A DNA stretch of 64,000 nt. Source: Eucalyptus grandis. Lineage: Eukaryota > Streptophyta > Magnoliopsida > Myrtales > Myrtaceae. The stretch lies in the NCBI RefSeq assembly GCF_016545825.1, contig NC_052621.1, forward strand, positions 8,580,199 through 8,644,198. Reading direction: 5' to 3'. Both the position numbers and the translations under genes were made by a program. Within the stretch, counting starts at the first letter, position 1; every line of letters begins with the position of its first letter. This document shows, piece after piece, positions 56,692 to 64,000 of the stretch. A model generated the notes under the pieces. The model was not told where the DNA came from and did not search any database. It was given only the letters and a program-made list of their open reading frames with translations.

Positions 56692-58827
56692 TCACTGTAC
56701 AACCTCCTCACTCTTGGCATTGGCCGATTCTCGAATAGAGAGGGCTTGCATCTTTTCATTCAATGAACAGGAAGAAGCTTGACTTTCATTCTTCAAATTT
56801 TGAACTTCGCATCCCAAGGCATAAATCGACCTTTCATCTCCAAGAGAATATCCATGATTCTCGCGAAAATCTGCTCCATTATCGCCCGAGTACTTGCTTC
56901 GCTCGATCTCGCAAAGATGGTAGATCAAAGCATAGTCTCGCAGTTTGGCGATGAAGCTTCATGACCTTCCTCTGGAAATTGATATGCATAAACATCTTCT
57001 GGGTCTGCAGGCGAGCGACTGACTCCTTCACTTGCATCAGGATATGAAGACGTCACTCCTTTCTCTTGATCTCCCCCTGTTTCCATGCCTACGTGGAGAA
57101 GAGATTTCCTCGAGTTCTCCTTCTTCTCTTATTTCTTCTTCAGTCTTTCTTCCTCTCGCTTCTTGTTCGCTTCTCTTTCTTCTTCTTCCTTCTCCTCTGC
57201 TTCTTTTTCTTCGCTTCCTTCTCCTCTCGCTTCTTTCGTCTTTTGTTCCGATTCTTTCTGTGGAACAGGACGACTTAAATTCTTCAAAGCCATTGCAGAG
57301 ATGGTGATGTCTTCATCATCATCTTCATCCTCAACGAGGAGAGCTCTTCTTCTCTTTGATGGAGCAGCCATGGGCTCCTTCCCTTTTCTCTTAGCAGCAG
57401 AAGAGAATTGATGAGATTTGGCAGAGTCTTCTCCTTGAATTTCTCCACCTTGCTCGCCCTTCGTACGCATTTTGGTCACCATTTTCGCCCTACCACCATA
57501 TGATCGCATGATCGAACACAAAAGATTTGGAGGCTGAATATTCGTATGTCCGAATAACTTCGTAACAAGGCTTGGGTAAGGAGTTGACATCTGTCCTTCA
57601 TCACTGCTCTATACATGTGAAACATAACAAAGATGAGGGAGAAAAAACTTCTTTCCACAGAGGATGGCATACATCAACTTTGCCTCGAGCTTGAAACATC
57701 GCTTTTGGAAGTTGATTTTGGCCGAAGGCAATTGATCACAATCTTGTGAAGCAAGATGTTGAATGCATTCATCCGTGAGTAGGTGATCTTCTCATCTCGT
57801 TCTCCCGTCCTTCACCAGCCAAGTGTGGCCCGAGCAATGGAAACTTTGATTGGTTGATATCCGCCTCTCTCAACTTCTAACACATCTCGCCAAAGATATT
57901 CATATCCACAACATAGTCTTGTTCTTTAACGCTGAAGGAGAATCTATTCGCATCCAAAAAGCTAAGATTTGAATAGAAATATGCAATCAATTCAGATAAG
58001 CCTCGCTGAGTCGAGCAAAACTTTTCAAGTTGAAGATAACCGAACTTTTCCCTTAAGTTCACTTTCACAAAGATCCGTAAAATCAAAGTCCACACTCCTA
58101 GGGTTTATTACCCCACGCTTCAAAGAATTTCGAGTACGATCCTTTTGTTCCTTTGATCCGAACAAATCTCCCATTTTTCCTTGAATTTCAGCCGCAATAC
58201 TCATTTTCGGTTGAAATAGACCGAACAGATTGTCATCGTCATTCCCATCTATAGGATTTGGTCCCCAAATACGAGGATCACTTGGGATATTCGCAAGGGT
58301 TTCCTCACCACCCCTTTACGAGCGATTCCCAAACTTTCCATTTTTCGCAAAGATATATTCGTTCCTATATCCTTTGTCTCTAAGAAACTCATCAACATAG
58401 TTCAAAGGAGTACGAATTCCTTTTAAGGCACGATATAGCTTGTAAATAAAAGCGGGCTTTTGAACTCTTACTTGGTCCGCATCCTCGATGATTTCTTCTT
58501 GATGCTGATGAACACCGCCTGAGGACTAGATGGAGGAGACCGACGCCGAGAATGTTGTGGGCTCGGTTGTTGATCCGGAGTAACTTCATCTTCGCAAGAT
58601 CGAAGTGCGTAAGCCCTCACTCATTCTCCGTGGTCCCCGCTTGCGATTCTTGAGGACTTTCGAAGATGACATCTTTCTCGTGTTTGGAAGATTCCTTGCT
58701 TGACTTTCCCAGTAAAAGATGACAACTTTTTGAAGATTGAGCGAAGAAGACAAACGGGAGTGGAGGATCGATGCTTTCTAGGGTTTTTGAGAGAAAAGTG
58801 AATAGAAAAGTGAAGAGAAATCGACAA
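56692..58827 (-). pseudogene. Extra ORF downstream of SIRE pol (env-like position), fragmented
   Basis: Fragments of a separate frame between RNase H and the PPT: a probable globular part near 58095-57476 (RGLSELIAYFYSNLSFLDAN; YPSLVTKLFGHTNIQP), a basic/acidic part (RRRALLVEDEDDDEDI) with a long Glu/Lys-rich stretch ending near 57129, and a coiled-coil-like piece at 56928-56692. SIRE-type elements often have such an ORF, sometimes called env-like and sometimes matched to a 'plant transposon protein' domain. Its function is unknown. Frameshifts and stops break it. I see no convincing signal peptide or membrane anchor. Confidence 0.55.
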
Positions 58828-59110
58828 AGGCTCGTTCGGTTAAAAAGAAGAGTAAAGAATCGTCACAAAGGAAATAAAAATATGCCTTTTCAAAATAACT
58901 GTCTTTATCCGCAAAAATAGCTATTTCAAAAATAACTTCCCTTTTGAAAATGAATCGATGCAATATTTACGTTAATTAAATATAGCAACAATTTAAACAC
59001 AGTCTGATGATCGTACATTTTCAAGATACGATTGGAGAGAGAAAGACTTACAGTCTGAAGGTCAAGCCAAGACTGTAGATAAAGTCTTGTAAGCCTGAGT
59101 CTGAAAGTCT

Positions 59111-60480
59111 TTAGACTTTGATATCCTCATACCTCAAAATGTTGAGTCTGGATCGTATAGACTCAAATTGATTTTTCTCCAAAGGCTTTGTGAGTATATC
59201 AGCCAGTTGATTCTTTGAGTCAACAAATTGAATTGAAACATCTCCATTTTGAACATGATCTCTAATAAAGTGATGTCGAATCTCTATATGCTTTGCTCTT
59301 GAGTGGAGAATTGGATTTTTGGTGAGGTTGATAGCGCCGGTGTTGTCGCAATTAATTTCCGTGCATGAATCTTCAATTTCAAAATCTCTTAGCGTTGTTT
59401 TATCCATAGAATTTGCGAACAGCAGCTTCCAAGAGCTACATACTTTCGCTTCGTTGTTGAAAGAGACACAAAGTTTTTGTTTCCTTGAAAACCAAGACAC
59501 TGTCCCGCTTCCAAGCAACGGCAAGTTCTTTGAAGTGCTCTTTCTATCAACTCCGCAACCGCCGATTCGCGTCTCGAATATCCTTAAGATTAAAGTCTCA
59601 CTTCTTAGGATACCAAAGACCGATGCTTGATGATGAAGCCACGTATTTAATGATGCGTTTCGCAGCACCGAGATGAGATTCTTTAGGATCCGATTGAAAC
59701 CTAGCACGATGCAAACACTTAAAAAATATCGTGTCTAGAGGCGTAAGATAAATAAGTGATCCAATAATGCTCCCGTACAGCTTTTGATCAACTTTCTTCC
59801 CTTCTTCATCTTTGTCTATCTTTAAAGAACTTGACATTGGTATGTCGACCTTTTGCACTTTTCCAGTCCAAACCTTTTGACAAGATCATTAACATATTTT
59901 TCTTGATAAATAAAAGTTCCTTCCTTCAATTGTTTTACTTGAAGACCAAGAAAGAATGTTAACTCTCCCATCATACTCATTTCAAACTCATCCTGCATAG
60001 ACTTTGAAAATTTATTGCAAAGACTTTCATTAGAGGATCCAAAAATAATATCATCCACATATATTTGAACAAGTAAGAAACTTTTGTTTTCCTTCTTGAT
60101 GAATAAAGTCGTATCTACTTTACCTTTGACAAAACCATTTTGTATTAGGAACTTACTTAATCAGTCGTACCAAGCCCGAGGTGCTTGCTTTAAACCATAC
60201 AAAGCCTTTTTCGCCTCAAGACTGAGTCCTGGCTTCTTTGGGGTCTTCAAACCCTGGTGGTTGTTCCACATAAACTTCCTCATGGATAAATCCATTTAGG
60301 AAGGCGCTTTTGACGTCCATTTGGAATAACCTGAAATTTTATAACAAGCAAACGCAAGTAATAGTCGAATAGCTTCTAACCTTGCTACTGGAGCATAAGT
60401 CTCATCATAGTCTATTCCTTCTTCTTGCGTATATCCCTTGGCCACGAGTCTTGCTTATTTCGTACGACTTTTCCTTTCTC
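59111..60480 (-). pseudogene. pol: SIRE-type RT C-terminal part and RNase H
   Basis: YVDD is intact at 60050-60061 (YVDDIIFGSSNESLC), followed by MMGELTFFLGLQVKQLKEG. The RNase H domain ends with RAKHIEIRHHFIRDHVQNG and VDSKNQLADILTKPL, a SIRE-type signature. A frame change lies near 59840 and another in the RNase H core near 59600-59450. Ends near 59111. Confidence 0.88.
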
Positions 60481-60482
60481 GT

Positions 60483-61700
60483 TCATCTTGTTTCGAAAAC
60501 CCATTTAGCTCCAATAATGCTTTTACCTTTTGGTTTGGATGTCAATTCCCATACATCATTTATGCTGAACTGTCTGAGCTCTTCTTGCATAGCTTCAATC
60601 CAACTTTCATCAAATAAAGCTTCTTCTATGCTCTTTGGTTCAATTTTAGAAACGAGTGCCACAGCACTAGACTCTTCTCGCCTTTTAGATCTGGTGCGAA
60701 TTCCTTCATTCATTTCGCCGATTATAAGATCTTTGGGATGACTGGACTTATGCTTCCAGTTACTTGTTGATTTGTCTGATTGATGATCTCTTTCTTTGAT
60801 TGAATCTTCACGAACATCCTTATTCTGGTTTTCCAGAGTCTGAGATGCTTCTTGAGTTGTAAGCTTTGGAAGATCTGGAGCAGGTTTAGACTCTTCTTGA
60901 TGAGTCTGACTTGATTCATCTTGTGTTGAGTCTTGAAATTTGACATTCATTGACTCCTCCACAGATTGGCTCTTCTTGTTATAGACTCTGAAGGCTTTGC
61001 TTGATGTAGAATATCCAAGGAAGATACCTTCATCTAATCTTTCTTCAAACTTACCAACTCGATCTTTTGCATTTTTCAGTATAAAACATTTGCAACCAAA
61101 TACATGAAAGTATGAAACAATAGGCTTCTTTTCTTTGAATAACTCATAAGGGGTTTTCTTCAAGAATAGATCTTAAGAAGACTCTATTGATGATATATCA
61201 TGCCGTTGAAACGGCTTCAGCCTAAAATCGAGAAGAAATTTTACTTTCAATTAAAAGAGTTCTAGCCATTTCTTGAAGAGATCTGTTCTTTCTTTCCACA
61301 ACTCCATTTTGCTGAGGAGTATATGGAGAGGAAAACACATGCTTACAGCCGATATCCATCACAGAATTTTGTAAAATCTTGATTTTCAAATTCACCTCCA
61401 TGATCTGTTCTTATACTAGAGATAACACATCCTTTTTCATTTTGAACCATTTTAGCAAATTTTTCAAAATACGAAAAGGTTTCTGACTTACTTGCAAGGA
61501 AATATACCCAAGTAAAACGGGAGTAATCATCAACAATTACTAGGCAATACTTCTTACCCCCAATACTTTGAGTTCGTTGGTCCGAAGAGATCCATATGCA
61601 GAACGTAGTACATGATTAGTAGAGACATAATTAATTGGCTTAAAAGAATTTCTTACCTGCTTTCCCAAATACATGGAGTGCATGAATCAGTCTTTTGGTA
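60483..61700 (-). pseudogene. pol: SIRE-type integrase and start of RT
   Basis: The integrase core lies near 61700-61170 with stops and frameshifts. Its C-terminal part is open in 61163-60483 (TPYELFKEKKPIVSYFHVFG; GIFLGYSTSSKAFRVYN), followed by a Ser/Gln/Glu-rich linker and the RT N-terminal region (EEALFDESWIEAMQEELRQF; IIGAKWVF). Confidence 0.88.
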
Positions 61701-61837
61701 TGGCAATTTGGATAGTCCTCGAACAAGCTGTTTTGAAGAGATTTTGGCTAATTGCTTCATGTTGACATGACCAAGCTTTTTGTGCCATAAGCTTGCTTCA
61801 TCTTGAATTGAGATAAGGCACTATGATTCATTTGGTT

Positions 61838-62134
61838 TCATATCCAGAAGTTAGATATTTCCATGTCTTCGACCCATGAAAGACTGAGTAGAGTCTTTAC
61901 TGATTCCGTAACATGTTCCTTCTTGAAAGAAGATCTTGAAACCAGATCACACGCTTGACTAATGCCGAGAAGATTGTAATTGAGTCCTTCCACTAAGGAA
62001 ACATTACTTATTGTGAGAGTTCCAATTTTCACGGTTCCAAATCCCACAATATTTCCTTTGTCATTTCCTCCGAATGAAACTTTTCCACCATTTACTTGAG
62101 CAATCTTTATAAAGCAATTTGAGTCTCCTGTCAT
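61838..62134 (-). pseudogene. SIRE-type protease / pre-integrase region
   Basis: Begins HMTGD, the usual continuation of the protease active-site segment, then GGKVSFGGNDKGNIVGFG and LTISNVSLVEGLNYNLLGIS, the conserved end of Copia proteases. Confidence 0.8.
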
Positions 62135-62296
62135 GTGTCTTGAGCATCCGCTGTCAAGATACTACTTTACCTCGTTTCTGACGGAGACCTCAAATTCACT
62201 TGTCTCGAGTCCGATCCCGAGTCCGATCCAGTCTCGAGTCCGATTGTGCCATCGACATAGATTGGCATATTCATTATCATTTTCTTCACACTCGCA

Positions 62297-63129
62297 TCAC
62301 TCTGTGTTTCGCTTTGAGAGCTTTTCGAAATTTTTTTCAGCTTTTCCTCTTTTTTCTTCAAAGAGGACAGTTGGGTCTGATGTGTCCCTTTTCTTGCATT
62401 CAAAGCAGACTATATCTTTATTTGGTTCCTCATCATCAATGTACTTGGTCCGCTGTCTTTGAAAGCTTTGTTTCTTTGAGTTGAACCTTCTTCCTTTTCT
62501 ATTTAGTTTTCTGAATCTTCTTATCATGAGAGCAAGCTCCTCATCATCCATATCTTCTTCAGAATTTGTATCATCGAATCATCATTTGATTTTAATGCAA
62601 TGGATTTCTTACCTTTGGATCTTCATCTTCATTGATCCTTTCCACTTCATAGGACTCAAGAGCGTTCCAATCGCCTCGTCGACAGATAGTGGCATGATTC
62701 TCTCGCGTCTCTCTTATCGAAGTCTTTATGTGATTCCAATCCATGTCGATATTGATTCTCCCGGTTTCATTCTCAAGGCTTCAGATGACCGAGAAGAATG
62801 TTGATTATTGTTTCCTTCACTGATCTGTTCCTTCATAGGTGATATGCACCTGTCCCAAACTTCTTTTGCAGTACCACAAGAAGATATTATATTATATTCG
62901 CTGGTGATAAAGCACAATATAAGGAGTAAATTGCTTTTGCATCGAGTGTCCGTCTCTTGATTATATCTTCCCGAGACATTCCGCCGGTTTCTTCAGTTTC
63001 TTTTCCTCTTTCGAGACTCGATGTAGTGGTAGGAGTAATTCCTTTTCTACAACGTCCCATTCCGTAGGATCCTTTGATCGTAAGAAAGCTTTCATCTTGT
63101 TCTTCCGATGTTGTAATCCTTTCCATCAA
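62297..63129 (-). pseudogene. gag: SIRE-type gag (broken)
   Basis: Gag pieces read leftward: N-terminal part at 63129-62887, then core at 62917-62726 (CGTAKEVWDRC), then a basic region with a zinc-knuckle remnant (CFECKK) near 62420-62395 whose downstream His/Cys are disrupted. The segments are in different frames. Confidence 0.78.
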
Positions 63130-63236
63130 AGTAGGGTGGTCCGGTATTGCTTTGCCCTTCCATCAGCCCCGGTGCTAGCATACTAGCCATGGATCTTTTA
63201 CTATGAAGTAAAACACTTCAAATAAAGTAAGTACAC

Positions 63237-63248
63237 AGCTCGATACCA
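63237..63248 (-). other. SIRE-type primer binding site
   Basis: Minus strand TGGTATCGAGCT, two bases from the 5' LTR; a variant tRNA-Met complement. Confidence 0.75.
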
Positions 63249-63250
63249 AT

Positions 63251-64000
63251 TGATATTGCTAGTATGAGTACCTAGAGGGGGTGAATAGGTGCCTAAACAA
63301 TTTATCGATATACGGAAGCGATTCTTAACATATGATAGAAAGTAAATTCTCTCTAATTAACAAAATGAAATACTATTGAGGTAGAGAGAGTGAGGAAGAG
63401 AAAATTGAACACAGGATTTATAGTGGTTCGGCTTATTCCAAGCCTACGTCCACTCTTTCCGCACCGACCGATGCCCCACCGGCTGGATTTCACTATGATC
63501 AAAAGAGAAGTTACAGCACGCCTTGCCTTGATTCCACAAAGGTAGATGTTTTACCACACCTCCTCAAGGTCTCTCACAAATATAGACTCTCTTTTGTATA
63601 CAAGTATTCGCTCAAAGGATTTATCTAAACAAATAGGAGCTTCAGACTTTGGAATTCTTCTATCGCGCACACCTCGAATAACTAAGAACGTCTTCCTTAT
63701 ATACGCCTTTATGCCATCATACCCGTTGGCACTTACCAAAGGAATTCCTCCAATCTACCCGTTGGACAAAATCAATTAGGAAGATTGTTCGAGCTATTAA
63801 AGGAACAAGTTGATAGCCCATCAATCCTGTTCGCCCATACAATCGTGGATCTCGGTTTCCATAAGTAGAACCTTCCAATAATATTTAGACAATCATCGAA
63901 TCTTCAGTCATTGAATCAATCTTGATCAATCAAAGGATTCTGATACGTCTTCTCCAACCACGAGATCTTCTCCATGATAAGGTTAAATCTTAAACAAAAC
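63251..64000 (-). repeat. SIRE-type 5' LTR (partial)
   Basis: About 750 of an expected 937 bp; the rest is past the window end. Confidence 0.9.

Larger units (their letters stand above)
55308..64000 (-). mobile_element. SIRE/Maximus-type Copia in LOX-B intron 4 (runs off window)
   Basis: Minus-strand element. Its 3' LTR (left, 937 bp) and partial 5' LTR (right) both start TGATATTGCTAG on the plus strand. The five bases before it are TTTCC; the matching duplicate lies outside. Reading leftward: PBS, gag, protease, integrase, RT, RNase H, then about 2.8 kb before the PPT, the extra space typical of SIRE-type elements with an additional ORF. The LTR phrase CCTAGAGGGGGGTGAATAGG is characteristic of SIRE/Maximus LTRs. 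Expected total length is about 8.9 kb. Confidence 0.92.

Noticed and set aside
56692..57590. Host gene with Glu/Lys coiled coil
   Set aside because: Lies between RNase H and the PPT of the SIRE-type element and reads in the element's orientation; better explained as its extra ORF.

Overview
The window is plant nuclear DNA, almost certainly from a eudicot. It carries intron-rich genes with canonical GT-AG introns, plant-type Copia and Gypsy retrotransposons, PIF/Harbinger-like TIR elements with TTA/TAA target duplications, and a tRNA-derived SINE. GC-rich, Arg/Pro-coding islands inside AT-rich transposons recall Myrtales genomes, but that assignment is an impression, not a measurement. The only recognisable host genes are two tandem, same-strand 13-lipoxygenase (LOX2-type, plastid) genes. 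LOX-A (28570-36231) is complete: nine exons, 2712 coding bases, 903 residues, all iron ligands present. LOX-B (52428 to beyond the window) shows exons 1-4 only. It has a frameshift in its transit peptide, a 9-codon deletion, and a SIRE-type Copia element in intron 4.

Layout. 1-1266: end of a long LTR. 1267-13949: non-coding block X, copy 1, holding Copia-1 (3024-8461) and a solo LTR (10753-11907). 13950-27600: a minus-strand Copia (Copia-3) split by a chromodomain Gypsy element (15373-25153). That Gypsy is itself split by a TIR element (17114-21284), which contains a second TIR element (18169-21116) carrying gene-like sequence. 27600-28569: MITE-like sequence and the LOX-A promoter. 28570-36231: LOX-A, whose introns hold a MITE, a 246-bp tandem duplication and a 1.13-kb TIR element. 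36232-37148: spacer. 37149-51634: block X, copy 2, holding Copia-2 (39241-44888), a SINE and a 2.49-kb solo LTR. 51635-52427: LOX-B promoter. 52428-55307: LOX-B exons 1-4. 55308-64000: minus-strand SIRE-type Copia, running off the end.

The most informative structure is the block X pair. Because each copy supplies the empty site for the other copy's insertions, five transposon insertions can be placed to the base. In samples I counted by hand, non-coding block X is about 93-96% identical between copies, whereas LOX exon 4 is only about 84% identical. The LOX pair is therefore an older tandem duplication, and block X was duplicated or homogenised much later. Both LOX promoters contain a CACGTG G-box, compatible with jasmonate/MYC-type control, but at non-equivalent positions.

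I found no rRNA or tRNA genes, no CRISPR and no bacterial-type operons. I did not find a clearly new biological system. The best leads are the discordant divergence, the gene-carrying Harbinger-like element nested in the Gypsy, and the transit-peptide lesion in LOX-B.
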